DNA from: Cryobacterium aureum
Lineage (GTDB): Bacteria > Actinomycetota > Actinomycetes > Actinomycetales > Microbacteriaceae
Reading direction: 5' to 3'
Assembly (NCBI RefSeq): GCF_002954245.1
Contig: NZ_PPTG01000048.1
Coordinates: 620,001 to 684,000, forward strand
DNA: 64,000 nt
The number at the start of each line of letters is the position of its first letter. Positions within the stretch are counted from its first letter, which is position 1. The notes under the pieces are model-generated. The model was not told the origin of the DNA, did not search any database, and saw only the letters and a program-made list of their open reading frames with translations. Positions 1 to 8,597 of the stretch are shown here, in pieces. Position numbers and translations under genes: made by a program.

Positions 1-987
1 GAGCAGGGCCTGGAACTCCCAACTCTTGGCCCAGCGGTCATAGTAGGCCAGGTGTGATTCGATCGATCGTACGAGAGCGCCGCTCTTGCCCTCAGGGCGC
101 AGGTTGGGGTCGACTTCCCAGAGCTCCGGTTCGATGCCGGATTCGCCGAGGCCGCGCATGATCAGGACAGCGAGGCGGGTCGCTATCTCAACGGCTCGCG
201 AACTTTCCAGCCCGGCCGCGTCGTCGCCGTCGGCGACAAAAATCACATCGACGTCGCTCACATAGTTCAGCTCGCTAGCGCCAGCCTTGCCCATGCCGAT
301 AATGGCCAGGCGGGTAGCACGCACCTGGTCCGTCGGAAAAACGCCGCGCCCGGCCGTGTCGCCGCTCGACATCGTGCGGGCGACCGCGAGGGCCGCTTCG
401 AGAGCTGCGGTGGCAAGGTCGGACAGTGTGCGGGCCACGCCGTCGAGCCCGCTCACGGGGTCGGCCTGTTCGAGGTCGAAGGCTGCCAGCTGCGCCAGCC
501 GACGACGGTAGCGAACCCGCAGAGCGATCCAGGCTGCATCATCAACGAGCTGCGAGAATCCTTCGGCTGCACCGACCGAATCCAACAGGTCGCTCACCAG
601 ATCATCAACGCTGGGCAGCACGGCCAGGGGTATCGCCAGAACCGACAGTTCCACCGGATGCCGCAGGAAGAATTCGGTGAGTCCGCTGGAGGATCCAAGG
701 ACTTTCAGCAGCCGCCCGGTTTCCTCCGGAGACTGGAGCAGATCGAACAGTTCGGGCGCGCCCTGCCGCAGCAGGGCGACCAGCGCAACGAGCGCGGCAT
801 CCGGGCTTGCCGTCGCAGCGAGGAGCGGCAGCAGCGCCCGCGTATCGGTCAACCTGGCCGCCGCATCCAAGCCGTGCTGGCGGCCCGCACCGAGCTGGGC
901 GACCTCGTCGAGCCGAGCACGTACCTCAGCGAGGTCGACGAAGCCCACCCGAACGAGTTCGGTCAGGGTCAAGTGCAAACGCTCCAT
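1..987 (-). CDS. glnE: Glutamine synthetase adenylyltransferase/deadenylylase GlnE (partial, N-terminal 329 residues)
   Basis: GlnE adenylylates and deadenylylates glutamine synthetase in response to nitrogen status. Only the N-terminal part is in the window; the reading frame is open to base 1, so the gene continues off the edge. The start is an ATG whose last base is 987, giving MERLHLTLTELVRVGFVDLAEV, preceded by an AAGGAA ribosome binding site. The adenylyltransferase nucleotidyltransferase signature is visible: a GMGKAGASELNYVSDVDVIF stretch around residues 230-250, with the paired aspartates of the G-G/D-x-D catalytic motif, and a downstream LRPEGKSGALV segment. It lies 36 bases downstream of glnA2 on the same strand, the usual actinobacterial glnA2-glnE order, so co-transcription is likely. 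Family assignment is secure. Confidence 0.95.
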   Translation of the reverse strand, partial: MERLHLTLTELVRVGFVDLAEVRARLDEVAQLGAGRQHGLDAAARLTDTRALLPLLAATASPDAALVALVALLRQGAPELFDLLQSPEETGRLLKVLGSSSGLTEFFLRHPVELSVLAIPLAVLPSVDDLVSDLLDSVGAAEGFSQLVDDAAWIALRVRYRRRLAQLAAFDLEQADPVSGLDGVARTLSDLATAALEAALAVARTMSSGDTAGRGVFPTDQVRATRLAIIGMGKAGASELNYVSDVDVIFVADGDDAAGLESSRAVEIATRLAVLIMRGLGESGIEPELWEVDPNLRPEGKSGALVRSIESHLAYYDRWAKSWEFQALL

Positions 988-1023
988 CGCGGGTGGTTCC
1001 TTCGATCATCGACCACTGGCGAG

Positions 1024-2361
1024 TTAGAGCATCTCCAGGTTTTTTTGCAGTTCGAACGGGGTGACCTGTGACCGGTAGTCACGCCACTCCTGCCGTTTGT
1101 TCAGCAGAACATAGTTGAACACCTGCTCGCCGAGGGTCTCAGCAACGAGCTCGGACTCCTCCATGAACTGGATAGCGTGATCGAGGCTGGCCGGCAGTTG
1201 CGTGTAGCCGAGCGCACGACGTTCGGTATCGCTGAGGCTCCACACGTTGTCTTCGGCTTCCGGCGGCAGCTCGTAGCCCTCTTCGATGCCCTTGAGGCCG
1301 GCGGCCAGCATGAGTGAATAGGCGAGGTATGGGTTGGCCGCGGAGTCAATCGCACGGTACTCAACGCGGGCGCTTTGGCCCTTGTTGGGCTTGTAGAGCG
1401 GAACGCGCACCAGTGCCGAGCGGTTGTTGTGACCCCAGCAGACAAAGCTCGGGGCTTCGTCGCCGCCCCAGAGGCGCTTGTAGGAGTTCACGAACTGGTT
1501 GGTCACCGCGGTGATCTCCGGGGCGTGCTTGAGCAGCCCGGCGATGAACTGGCGGCCGATCTTGGAGAGCTGGTATTTGGCGCCGGCCTCGTAGAATGCG
1601 TTCGCGTCGCCTTCGAACAGCGACATGTGCGTGTGCATGCCCGATCCGGGGTGTTCCGACATGGGCTTGGGCATGAACGTCGCGTACACGCCCTGCTCGA
1701 TGGCGACTTCCTTGACCACGGTACGAAAGGTCATGATGTTGTCGGCGGTGGTGAGCGCGTCGGCATAGCGCAGGTCGATTTCGTTCTGGCCGGGACCGGC
1801 TTCGTGGTGGCTGAATTCCACAGAAATTCCGAGGTCTTCCAGCATGCGCACGGAGCGGCGACGGAAGTCGTGGGCGGTGCCGCCGGGAACGTTGTCGAAG
1901 TAGCCGGCTGAGTCGACCGGAACGGGACCGTTCTTGCCGTACTTCGACGACTTCAGCAGGTAGAACTCCACCTCGGGGTGGGTATAGAACGTGAACCCGC
2001 GGTCGGCCGCCTTGGCCAGGGTGCGCTTGAGCACGTTGCGCGGATCGGCCACGGCAGGCTGGCCGTCGGGGGTGGTGATGTCGCAGAACATGCGCGCGGT
2101 GGGGTCAACCTCGCCACGCCAGGGCAGAATCTGGAAGGTGGTCGGATCCGGGTGAGCCAGGACATCCGCTTCAAACGAGCGGGTGAGGCCTTCGATGGCG
2201 GAGCCGTCGAAGCCGAGGCCCTCGTTGAAGGCACCCTCGACTTCAGCGGGTGCGATCGCCACGGACTTGAGGGTACCGACGACATCGGTGAACCAGAGTC
2301 GAACGAACTTGATTCCTCGCTCCTCGATGGTCCGAAGAACGAAGTCGCGCTGCTTGTCCAT
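1024..2361 (-). CDS. glnA2: Type I glutamine synthetase, GlnA2-like
   Basis: This 445-residue protein belongs to the glutamine synthetase I family, which makes glutamine from glutamate, ammonia and ATP. It opens with MDKQRDFVLRTIEERGIKF, close to mycobacterial GlnA2, and has the GFDGSAIEGL motif near residue 50, the metal-binding EFSHHEAGPGQNEIDLR stretch and the ATP-site MHTHMSLF. The length fits the roughly 446-residue GlnA2 type rather than the roughly 475-residue GlnA1. At the place where adenylylated GSI-beta enzymes carry a tyrosine (N-L-Y-x-L) this protein reads NVWSL, so the modifiable tyrosine is a tryptophan. The adjacent glnE product must then act on another synthetase. The start is ATG at 2361, after GAGAGAGCG. 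The gene is divergent from panB. Confidence 0.95.
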   Translation of the reverse strand: MDKQRDFVLRTIEERGIKFVRLWFTDVVGTLKSVAIAPAEVEGAFNEGLGFDGSAIEGLTRSFEADVLAHPDPTTFQILPWRGEVDPTARMFCDITTPDGQPAVADPRNVLKRTLAKAADRGFTFYTHPEVEFYLLKSSKYGKNGPVPVDSAGYFDNVPGGTAHDFRRRSVRMLEDLGISVEFSHHEAGPGQNEIDLRYADALTTADNIMTFRTVVKEVAIEQGVYATFMPKPMSEHPGSGMHTHMSLFEGDANAFYEAGAKYQLSKIGRQFIAGLLKHAPEITAVTNQFVNSYKRLWGGDEAPSFVCWGHNNRSALVRVPLYKPNKGQSARVEYRAIDSAANPYLAYSLMLAAGLKGIEEGYELPPEAEDNVWSLSDTERRALGYTQLPASLDHAIQFMEESELVAETLGEQVFNYVLLNKRQEWRDYRSQVTPFELQKNLEML

Positions 2362-2463
2362 TCACGCTCTCTCTGATTGCTCCAACAGGTCGGCACCCCA
2401 GAGCTGCCGACCGCGATAACTACTGTCTAGGCTACTGGCTCCGGCCACGATTGCTTGCCTGAC

Positions 2464-2469
2464 TACACT
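2464..2469 (+). promoter_or_regulatory. -10 box of panB (leaderless)
   Basis: TACACT lies exactly six bases upstream of the panB ATG (2476), which places the transcription start at or next to the start codon. There is no Shine-Dalgarno sequence. A clear -35 hexamer is not obvious, as is usual for actinobacterial housekeeping promoters. Confidence 0.55.
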
Positions 2470-2475
2470 TGTCGC

Positions 2476-3360
2476 ATGCCAGAGTTGACAGCACCCGAGC
2501 CCGATTCCACGGTTTCCCCCGCTGATGCCGCAGGGCAGCGTCCCTACAACGCGGTTTCCGGGCCTAAGCGGGTGCGCACCCGCCACTTTCAGAACGCCAA
2601 GTCGCAGGGCGTCCCCATTACGGGTCTGACGAGTTACGACATGCTCACCGCCCAGATTTTCGACCAGGCCGGAATTGATTTTCTGCTCGTGGGCGACTCA
2701 GCCGGCAACAACGTCTTCGGGTACGAGACCACCCTGCCGGTCACCGTGGACGAGCTCATCCCGCTGACCCGTGCCGTTGCCCGGGCGGTGACCCGCGCCT
2801 TCGTCGTGGCCGATATGCCGTTCGGATCGTACGAGAGCGGGCCGGATCAGGCCCTGGCGACCGCCGTGCGGTTCATGAAGGAAGCCCAGGCGCACGCGGT
2901 GAAGCTCGAGGGCGGCCAGCGCAGCCACAAGCAGATCCGGCGCATAGTCTCGGCTGGAATCCCAGTAATGGGACACGTCGGTTTCACCCCGCAGAGCGAA
3001 CACGGTTTGGGGGGCCACATCATTCAGGGCCGTGGGGATGCCGCCGACGAGCTCATCGCCGACGCCCTCGCCGTGCAGGACGCCGGCGCCTTCGCCGTCG
3101 TCCTGGAGATGGTTCCGGCATCGGTCGCCGCACGCGTGACGGAGAGGCTGTCGATCCCGACGATCGGGGTCGGAGCGGGACCGTCCGTTGATGGCCAGCT
3201 GCTTGTCTGGACCGACTTCGCCGGGATGACCAGCGGCCGGGTGCCCAAGTTCGTGCGTCAGTACGCCGACGTGCGGGCGGTGCTGACGGATGCTGTGCAG
3301 CGGTTCACCGCGGACGTCGCTTCCGGTGCCTACCCGGCGCTGGAACACAGCTACGAGTAG
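2476..3360 (+). CDS. panB: 3-methyl-2-oxobutanoate hydroxymethyltransferase
   Basis: PanB transfers a hydroxymethyl group from methylene-THF to alpha-ketoisovalerate, the first step of pantothenate synthesis, and acts in the cytoplasm as a (beta-alpha)8 barrel. Family signatures are present: [40 protein letters not shown] with the metal-binding aspartate, [18 protein letters not shown] and the late [22 protein letters not shown] place the start at the ATG at 2476 (MPELTAPEP) rather than an upstream in-frame ATG at 2455, because a TACACT box sits six bases before 2476 and would exclude the upstream codon from the transcript. The first 40 residues are a variable extension; the catalytic core runs from about residue 40. 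The gene is divergent from glnA2. Confidence 0.95.
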   Translation: MPELTAPEPDSTVSPADAAGQRPYNAVSGPKRVRTRHFQNAKSQGVPITGLTSYDMLTAQIFDQAGIDFLLVGDSAGNNVFGYETTLPVTVDELIPLTRAVARAVTRAFVVADMPFGSYESGPDQALATAVRFMKEAQAHAVKLEGGQRSHKQIRRIVSAGIPVMGHVGFTPQSEHGLGGHIIQGRGDAADELIADALAVQDAGAFAVVLEMVPASVAARVTERLSIPTIGVGAGPSVDGQLLVWTDFAGMTSGRVPKFVRQYADVRAVLTDAVQRFTADVASGAYPALEHSYE

Positions 3361-3365
3361 AGCGG

Positions 3366-3554
3366 CTAGCGAGCGTCCCTGGCGTCGTCTTCCGACCACT
3401 TGGCGCTGTTCGCGCGCAGCTTCTCCAGGGCGTGGGCTGCCTCGTCACGGGTCGCGAACGGACCAACCCGATCCAGCGACGTCGACTGAAGGCCGTGCTC
3501 CACCTCGCCGGTGCGCATGTTGTACCAGAATGCGTGTTCTTTGTCGTCGGCCAT
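3366..3554 (-). CDS. Small conserved actinobacterial protein (SPOR-like)
   Basis: A 62-residue protein, [20 protein letters not shown] at its start, rich in charged residues and with no membrane segment or signal peptide. The [10 protein letters not shown] motif and the [17 protein letters not shown] stretch resemble the short SPOR-like proteins commonly found beside map in actinobacteria. The function is unknown. It is divergent from map, with only 12 bases between the two start codons, so the two promoters must overlap the opposite gene. Its stop lies five bases from the panB stop. Conservation of the motif supports a real gene, but I do not know its role. Confidence 0.8.
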   Translation of the reverse strand: MADDKEHAFWYNMRTGEVEHGLQSTSLDRVGPFATRDEAAHALEKLRANSAKWSEDDARDAR

Positions 3555-3566
3555 AAGCTTGATGTT

Positions 3567-4430
3567 ATGCCTAAGGATTCAATCGGTCACCTCGTCCCGG
3601 GAACGGTGTCACCGACCCGTTCCGTTCCATCACACATCGTTCGCCCGGAGTACGTGGGCAAGAAAGGCCCGAGCCCGTTCACCGGCTCTGACGTCTATTC
3701 GACCGAGAAGATCGAGCTTATTCGTGAGTCCGGCCGCATCGCCGCCGAGGCCATCGCCGCTGTCGGGCGAGCCATCGTTCCCGGGGTCAGCACCGAACAC
3801 CTGGACCAGATCGGTCACGACTTCCTGGTGGCCAACGATGCCTACCCCTCCACCCTCGGGTACCGCGGTTACCCCAAGTCGCTGTGCAGCTCGGTGAACG
3901 AGGTCATCTGCCACGGAATCCCCGACAGCACGGTGCTCGAAAACGGCGATATCGTCAACATCGACATCACCGCGTACAAGAATGGTGTGCACGGCGATAC
4001 CAACGTCACGTTCATCGTGGGCGAAGCCACCGATGAGGTGACGCTGCTGGTCGAACGTACCAGGGAGGCGCTCGCCCGCGGCATAAAGGCCGTCGCCCCC
4101 GGGCGTCAGGTCAACGTGATCGGCCGCACCATCGAGTCCTATGCCAAGCGGTTCAATTACGGCGTCGTGCGTGACTACACCGGCCACGGCGTCGGCGAAG
4201 CTTTCCATTCCGGTCTGATCATTCCGCACTATGACGCACCGCAGTACGACACGGTGATGGAAGTCGGGATGGTCTTCACCATTGAGCCGATGCTGACCCT
4301 CGGTACCAGCGACTGGGACATTTGGAGCGATGACTGGACGGTGCTCACGCGAGACCGCAGCATGACCGCACAATTCGAACACACCCTCGTGGTGACCGCA
4401 CAAGGCGCTGAGATTTTGACCCTGGCCTGA
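3567..4430 (+). CDS. map: Methionine aminopeptidase type I
   Basis: Removes the N-terminal methionine from nascent proteins. The 287-residue protein carries the complete set of dinuclear-metal ligands: the [20 protein letters not shown] block with its aspartate, DTNVTF, the GHGVGEAFH histidine region, the FTIEPM glutamate and the C-terminal QFEHTLVVT glutamate. It has an N-terminal extension of about 45 residues before the catalytic core, as in the long actinobacterial MapB type. The start is the ATG at 3567, giving [19 protein letters not shown] box at 3554-3559 suggests a leaderless or near-leaderless transcript. An open frame upstream to 3432 overlaps the divergent small gene and is rejected as a start. 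The gene is followed 32 bases later by ppgK. Confidence 0.95.
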   Translation: MPKDSIGHLVPGTVSPTRSVPSHIVRPEYVGKKGPSPFTGSDVYSTEKIELIRESGRIAAEAIAAVGRAIVPGVSTEHLDQIGHDFLVANDAYPSTLGYRGYPKSLCSSVNEVICHGIPDSTVLENGDIVNIDITAYKNGVHGDTNVTFIVGEATDEVTLLVERTREALARGIKAVAPGRQVNVIGRTIESYAKRFNYGVVRDYTGHGVGEAFHSGLIIPHYDAPQYDTVMEVGMVFTIEPMLTLGTSDWDIWSDDWTVLTRDRSMTAQFEHTLVVTAQGAEILTLA

Positions 4431-4462
4431 CCGACCTTTTCGAACGGATAGAGGATCAACAA

Positions 4463-5221
4463 ATGACCGCACAGACCGCAATCGGCATCGACATCGGTGG
4501 CACGGGAATCAAGGGGGCGGTGGTCGACCTGGCCACCGGCTCGCTCCTCTCTGATCGAGTGAAGCTGCCCACTCCCAAGGGCGGTCGACCGCAGGATATC
4601 GTCGAGACCACCCGAACCCTGCTCGCCACTGTCTCGAAGGACGTCGGCGACCTCCCGGTCGGCGTGTGTTTCCCCGCGGTCGTGAAGAACGGTCACACAA
4701 TGTCGGCCGCGAACGTCTCGTCGAAGTGGATCGGCCTCGCCGCTGAAGCCCTGTTCGAAAAGGGCTTGGGCCTGCCCATTCACTTCGTCAACGACGCGGA
4801 TGCTGCCGGTTACGCCGAATCACAGTTCGGTGCGGCCAAAGACGTCGCCGGCGTGGTGCTGCTGACTACTCTCGGTACCGGGATCGGTTCAGCGCTGCTG
4901 AACGACGGCGTGCTCGTGCCCAACACGGAACTGGGCCACCTGCAGATCGACGGCTATGACTATGAAACCCGTGCGGCCTACTCCGCCAAGGAGCGTGACG
5001 ACCTCAGCTGGGACAAATGGGCTGCGCGTTTGCAGAAGTATTACTCGATGCTCGAACTGCTCTTCTCGCCCGACCTGTTCATCGTCGGCGGCGGGGTCTC
5101 GAAGCACCACGAGGACTTTCTGCCCCTGCTCAACCTGAAGACGCGCATCATCCCGGCCGTGCACCGGAACAACGCCGGCATCCTCGGCGCCGCTGCGTTG
5201 GCGGCGCGCTTTCCCGGCTAG
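4463..5221 (+). CDS. ppgK: Polyphosphate glucokinase (ROK family)
   Basis: Phosphorylates glucose to glucose-6-phosphate using polyphosphate or ATP, typical of actinobacteria. The 252-residue length matches the family. The ROK/ASKHA phosphate-1 loop is IGIDIGGTGIKGAVVDL near residue 7. The sugar-binding HFVNDADAAG carries the catalytic aspartate, TTLGTGIGSAL is the phosphate-2 loop, and ELGHLQ contributes to glucose binding. The start is ATG at 4463 with an AGAGGAT ribosome binding site. It follows map by 32 bases and probably shares its transcript, which would end at the strong hairpin at 5229-5254. Confidence 0.93.
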   Translation: MTAQTAIGIDIGGTGIKGAVVDLATGSLLSDRVKLPTPKGGRPQDIVETTRTLLATVSKDVGDLPVGVCFPAVVKNGHTMSAANVSSKWIGLAAEALFEKGLGLPIHFVNDADAAGYAESQFGAAKDVAGVVLLTTLGTGIGSALLNDGVLVPNTELGHLQIDGYDYETRAAYSAKERDDLSWDKWAARLQKYYSMLELLFSPDLFIVGGGVSKHHEDFLPLLNLKTRIIPAVHRNNAGILGAAALAARFPG

Positions 5222-5228
5222 ATAGCAC

Positions 5229-5254
5229 CCGCATCCCGCGCTGGCGGGATGCGG
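5229..5254. terminator. Bidirectional terminator hairpin between ppgK and rnpB
   Basis: Perfect 11-bp stem CCGCATCCCGC / GCGGGATGCGG with a four-base loop. It lies eight bases after the ppgK stop and 14 bases beyond the 3' end of rnpB, so it can serve both convergent transcripts. There is no long T tract, as is common in high-GC actinobacteria. Confidence 0.75.
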
Positions 5255-5267
5255 TGTTCGAGGGGGT

Positions 5268-5651
5268 GGAATGGGCCGGCTAGTACGCCGGGTTCTGTTC
5301 GGGTGCTTGCACACCGTCGACGGCCATCTATCTCGTGACTACGTTGCCGCAGCCTTCTAGCGGTCTACCCGAAAGCTCGGCGAGCCGCCTCAACGCTTTC
5401 TGTCTGACCTTGCTCCGGACGAGGTTTACCGAGCCGACCAGGTCACCCTGGCCTCTGGTGGTCTCTTACACCACCGTTTCACCCTTACCACCAGCTCGCG
5501 CTGGTGGCGGTCTACTTTCTGTGGCACTGTCTCGCGGGTTACCCCGGGTGGGTGTTACCCACCATCCTGCTCTGTGGAGCCCGGACGTTCCTCGGCATCC
5601 GCTCGATTCGAAAATCTCGCGAATGACGCGACCGTCTTGCCGACCCATTCC
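5268..5651 (-). ncRNA. rnpB: RNase P RNA (bacterial type A)
   Basis: The minus strand carries the hallmark RNase P sequences: GAGGAACGTCCGGGCTCC followed by CACAGAGCAGGATGG near the 5' end, CACAGAAAGTAGACCGCC, GGTAAGGGTGAAACGGTG, GGTAAACC, and CACGAGATAGATGGCC near the 3' end. I set the ends by the P1 helix: GGAATGGGTCGGC at 5651-5639 pairs with GCCGGCCCATTCC at 5280-5268 over 13 positions with a single G-U. The RNA is about 384 nt and processes tRNA 5' ends. The conserved GGAAAGUCC segment reads GGAACGUCC here, a one-base variant. No protein-coding frame in this interval is credible. Confidence 0.93.
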
Positions 5652-5694
5652 GAGACTTGAGTCTACCCCTGAGCGGGCTGCCGCCCAACCGGGG

Positions 5695-6432
5695 CTAGAT
5701 TCCGGACTCTTCGGTGCGCACCAGGACGGCACCACAGTCGGGGCAGAAGATAACCTCGTCGGCCGGTGCCTGCCGGGCGTCGGCGAGGTCGCTGCCGGTG
5801 AGGGTCATGGTGCAGCCGCTGCAGGTGCGGGCACGCAGCAGCGCCGCCGCGTTGCCGTGGCCAGTGATGCGCAGACGCTCATACAGTGCGGCAAGGTCGT
5901 CGGGGATGGTAGCCGCTACGGTGGCACGGTCGCGGGTAAGCTCGCCGAGCTGGCGGGTGAGGTCGCCCAGCACCTCATCGCGCGCGGACTCGGTGGCGCT
6001 CAGGCGTTCGGCGATGACGCCTTGTTCCTTTTCCACCACGGCGACGGCAGCCTCGTGCTCTTCCTGGCGCTCCAGCACTGCGATCTCGATCTCTTCGAGG
6101 TCGAACAGGCGCTTTTTGAGCGAAGCAATTTCGGAGTCCAGGGCCTGGATGTCCTTGATCGACGAGGTGTGCTGCAGGCGGTCGGTGTCGCGCGCGATCC
6201 GCTTCTCCACGACCTCGACGTCGCTTTCGATGCGTCCCAGTTCGGTGCGCACATCGTCGAGCTCACCCGACCGACCGAGCAGTTTCATGCGGCTGGCCTC
6301 AGCTTCACGATTGAGCGCGGCCAGTTCGGTGTGCACCGCGAGCGATTTTGACTGGTGGCTGAGCTGAAGAACCTTGATGTCCAGGGCCTGAAGCCGCAGA
6401 AGTTCCTTCTGCTGGAGTGGTGATGCCTTCAC
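5695..6432 (-). CDS. Coiled-coil protein with C4 zinc ribbon (CT398-like)
   Basis: A 245-residue cytoplasmic protein. Residues 1-180 are almost entirely heptad-rich coiled coil, rich in Glu, Arg, Leu and Ala, forming the long antiparallel hairpin of the CT398-like family. Residues 200-240 hold a zinc ribbon with CSGC and CPDC knuckles (TCSGCTMTLTGSDL ... EVIFCPDCGAVLV). It starts with GTG at 6432, preceded by CAGGAC. Gene order (NIF3-like protein, zinc ribbon protein, rnpB on one strand) is a common actinobacterial arrangement. The precise role is unsettled; members of the family have been linked to nucleic acid or envelope functions. The family call is firm, the function is not. Confidence 0.88.
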   Translation of the reverse strand: MKASPLQQKELLRLQALDIKVLQLSHQSKSLAVHTELAALNREAEASRMKLLGRSGELDDVRTELGRIESDVEVVEKRIARDTDRLQHTSSIKDIQALDSEIASLKKRLFDLEEIEIAVLERQEEHEAAVAVVEKEQGVIAERLSATESARDEVLGDLTRQLGELTRDRATVAATIPDDLAALYERLRITGHGNAAALLRARTCSGCTMTLTGSDLADARQAPADEVIFCPDCGAVLVRTEESGI

Positions 6433-6493
6433 GATGTCCTGACCTAACGCTGGAATTGAGATGTACTACGAAAAAATGGGGGTGACTCGGAGA

Positions 6494-7312
6494 TTAGTGC
6501 ACAACGGCAAAATCCCACGGGTCGGTGTTAAGTTCGCTTACCGTTACGGACACTCCGGGCAAGGCCACGCGCAGCTGTTTGGCGGCCGGTTCCAGCCAGA
6601 GCCACTCGCTGGCCCAGTGGGCGACGTCCACGAGGGCCGGTCCGCCGCCGCAGAGCGCCTGCTCCCGCGCTTCCTGCGCCGGGTGGTGACGCAGATCGGA
6701 GGTGATGTAGACATCCGCTGCCAGCACCTTAGGATTCCGCAGCAGGGAATCACCGGCGCCGCCGCAGAGAGCGACCGTGCTGATCGGCGCGGAATAATCC
6801 CCAGCGACCCGCACTCCCGATGCCGTGGCCGGCAGAATTGCCAGGAGCGTGTGGGCGAGGTGTCCCAGCGTCGTCGGCACGGCCAAACGGCCGAACCGCC
6901 CGATGCCGGTGCCCGGAGCGGAACTTTCTGTGATGGGCAGGGCGTCGATCAGTCCCAGCCGGGTGGCGATCACGTCGGACACTCCGTCTGCGACGACGTC
7001 GGCGTTGGTGTGTGCGGCGAGCAGCGCGCAGTCTGCGCGAATCAGACGACTGAGCAGGGCACCCTTGTAGCCGTCTTCGGCCACGCTCGTGACACCGCGC
7101 AACAGCAACGGATGATGCGTCAGCAGCAGGTCAGCGCCGGCCTCGATAGCTTCGTCGACGGTGTCGGAGACGGCATCGACTGCCAAGTGAATGCTGCGAA
7201 TGGGCTGGTTCGGATTTCCGCTGACCAGGCCCGGTGCGTCCCAGCCCTCGGCACCACCCAGGGGCCACAGGGTATGGGCGACGCGGGTAACGTCGGCGAG
7301 CGAGAATGGCAC
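6494..7312 (-). CDS. NIF3-like dinuclear metal centre protein (YqfO/YbgI family)
   Basis: A 272-residue protein of the NIF3/GTP cyclohydrolase I type 2-like family, which forms hexameric toroids with two metals per subunit; the physiological reaction is unknown. Recognisable blocks are the N-terminal GWDAPGLVSGNPNQPI, LAVDAVSDTVDEAIEAGADL, the metal-binding LLLTHHPLL with its paired histidines, and AAHTNADVVADGVSDVIA. A C-terminal GDYSAPISTVALCGGAGDSL and TSDLRHHPAQEA region supplies further ligands. The start is GTG at 7312 with only a weak ribosome binding site. It lies 61 bases upstream of the zinc-ribbon gene on the same strand and is probably co-transcribed with it. Confidence 0.92.
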   Translation of the reverse strand: MPFSLADVTRVAHTLWPLGGAEGWDAPGLVSGNPNQPIRSIHLAVDAVSDTVDEAIEAGADLLLTHHPLLLRGVTSVAEDGYKGALLSRLIRADCALLAAHTNADVVADGVSDVIATRLGLIDALPITESSAPGTGIGRFGRLAVPTTLGHLAHTLLAILPATASGVRVAGDYSAPISTVALCGGAGDSLLRNPKVLAADVYITSDLRHHPAQEAREQALCGGGPALVDVAHWASEWLWLEPAAKQLRVALPGVSVTVSELNTDPWDFAVVH

Positions 7313-7394
7313 TCGTTCAGCCTACCGGGCGCCCGGCGCTGGAACTTCGCCGGGAAAGGAGCAACCCGATGCTCCGTTCCCGGCGAGAGACAAG

Positions 7395-7730
7395 TCAGTA
7401 GTCGAAGTCGTCGAACTGGGCTGCGGCAGATTCCTCGCGCGTCCAAGCGGCGGGAATCATGGCGCCGGTTTGAGCTTTGCGGTGCAGAAAATCGGTGGTC
7501 TCCGGTTCAACCAATTCGGGTGCGAGACTGTCGGCCGTCACGCTCACCAACTGGCTGGCCGACCCGATCAGGAACTGGGCACGCAGCAGGTGTCCGTCAT
7601 CTCCCATCACGGGGATATCGACGACATCGACCTGACGGCGGTTGCACAGCGCCTCGGCGTAGAGGAGTACGGCATCAGCGAGATCGCTGCCGGTTGTTAC
7701 TGAACCGCCCGGGTGAAATATGCGTTTCAT
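7395..7730 (-). CDS. Conserved hypothetical protein
   Basis: A 111-residue protein with no recognised domain, MKRIFHPGGSVTTGSDLADA at its start. It has no signal peptide or membrane helix, a hydrophobic core segment around QVDVVDIPVMGDDGHLLRAQ, and an acidic C-terminus ending in DDFDY. I take the ATG at 7730 because GAGGGG lies seven bases upstream; a further in-frame start seven codons earlier lacks a ribosome binding site. It lies about 80 bases upstream of the NIF3-like gene on the same strand. The sequence looks like a genuine small actinobacterial protein, but I cannot assign a function. Confidence 0.75.
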   Translation of the reverse strand: MKRIFHPGGSVTTGSDLADAVLLYAEALCNRRQVDVVDIPVMGDDGHLLRAQFLIGSASQLVSVTADSLAPELVEPETTDFLHRKAQTGAMIPAAWTREESAAAQFDDFDY

Positions 7731-7874
7731 GATTGCCCCTCGGAAGCTCACGGAATATTCACGTGCTTCCAGGGTCCGGGGTCGCTGTAGAAGTATATGC
7801 CCGGTCTACCCTAAGGCGATGGGAACACGGCTATCTCGCATATTCGATGATGAATCGGACCACACCGCGCGAGA

Positions 7875-8585
7875 TTACAGGGTGAGCGCGCGATTCACGA
7901 TCCGCTCGGCGACGTCCGCGAGGGGAAGACCGTTGTTGCGCGCATATTCGCGAATCTTGTCAAACGCATCGCCCATGTGCACGCCGTGGGTATAGGCCAC
8001 CACGCCCTTGGCCTGTTCGATCAGCACCCGACTGCTCAGCGCGTGCTGCAGCTGCTTGCGAACAATATCGCTCTCCCGAATTGCCCGCTCCTGCAGGATA
8101 CCGATGGTGGCGACATCCGCCAGCGCCTGAACAGTGTTGGTGTCTGCCGCGCTCAATCCCCCGGTGCGATCCCAGAACAGGTTGAGGGAGCCGATGGTTG
8201 TGGCCCGCAGTCGAAGTGGTACGGCATGCATCGTAGCGAAGCCCTGCGCGAGGGCACCCGAACGAAACTTCGGCCATTTGTCGCCGGTGCTGTCAATGTC
8301 GGGAATGGCTACGGCCAGGCCGGTCGTGAAGCTCTCAACGCACGGGCCGCTTCCGGCACGCAACTGCAAAATTTCGACCAAGCGGCTTCGTTCGTTCGTT
8401 GACGCCACGACTTCGAGTTCACCGTCGCCGGCCGACAGGATGATTCCGGCCGCCGACGCGTCGAGCAGGGCCGCACATTTCTCGACGAGCGTGTGCAATA
8501 GGTCGACGACGTCGTAGTCGGCAACGAGTGTGTCGGCCAAGGTAACGAAAGTCTCAAGGAGTTGACCTTCCCGGGTTTTTGTCAC
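7875..8585 (-). CDS. GAF and ANTAR domain-containing protein
   Basis: A 236-residue predicted transcription antiterminator. Residues 1-165 form a GAF sensor domain (GIILSAGDGELEVVASTNER, GSGPCVESFTTGLAVAIPDI, LFWDRTGGLSAAD). Residues about 175-233 form an ANTAR RNA-binding domain (LSSRVLIEQAKGVVAYTHG ... AFDKIREYARNNGLPLADVA), whose IEQAKG motif is diagnostic. ANTAR domains bind paired hexaloop RNA hairpins to prevent termination. It starts with GTG at 8585 behind GGAACTATC. It follows a paralogue by 12 bases, so the two form a tandem pair. The ligand and RNA target are unknown. Confidence 0.9.
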   Translation of the reverse strand: MTKTREGQLLETFVTLADTLVADYDVVDLLHTLVEKCAALLDASAAGIILSAGDGELEVVASTNERSRLVEILQLRAGSGPCVESFTTGLAVAIPDIDSTGDKWPKFRSGALAQGFATMHAVPLRLRATTIGSLNLFWDRTGGLSAADTNTVQALADVATIGILQERAIRESDIVRKQLQHALSSRVLIEQAKGVVAYTHGVHMGDAFDKIREYARNNGLPLADVAERIVNRALTL

Positions 8586-8597
8586 GATAGTTCCATT

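Noticed and set aside
5335..6351. 338-codon plus-strand open frame across rnpB and the zinc-ribbon gene
   Set aside because: It overlaps the structured RNase P RNA and a clearly real minus-strand protein.
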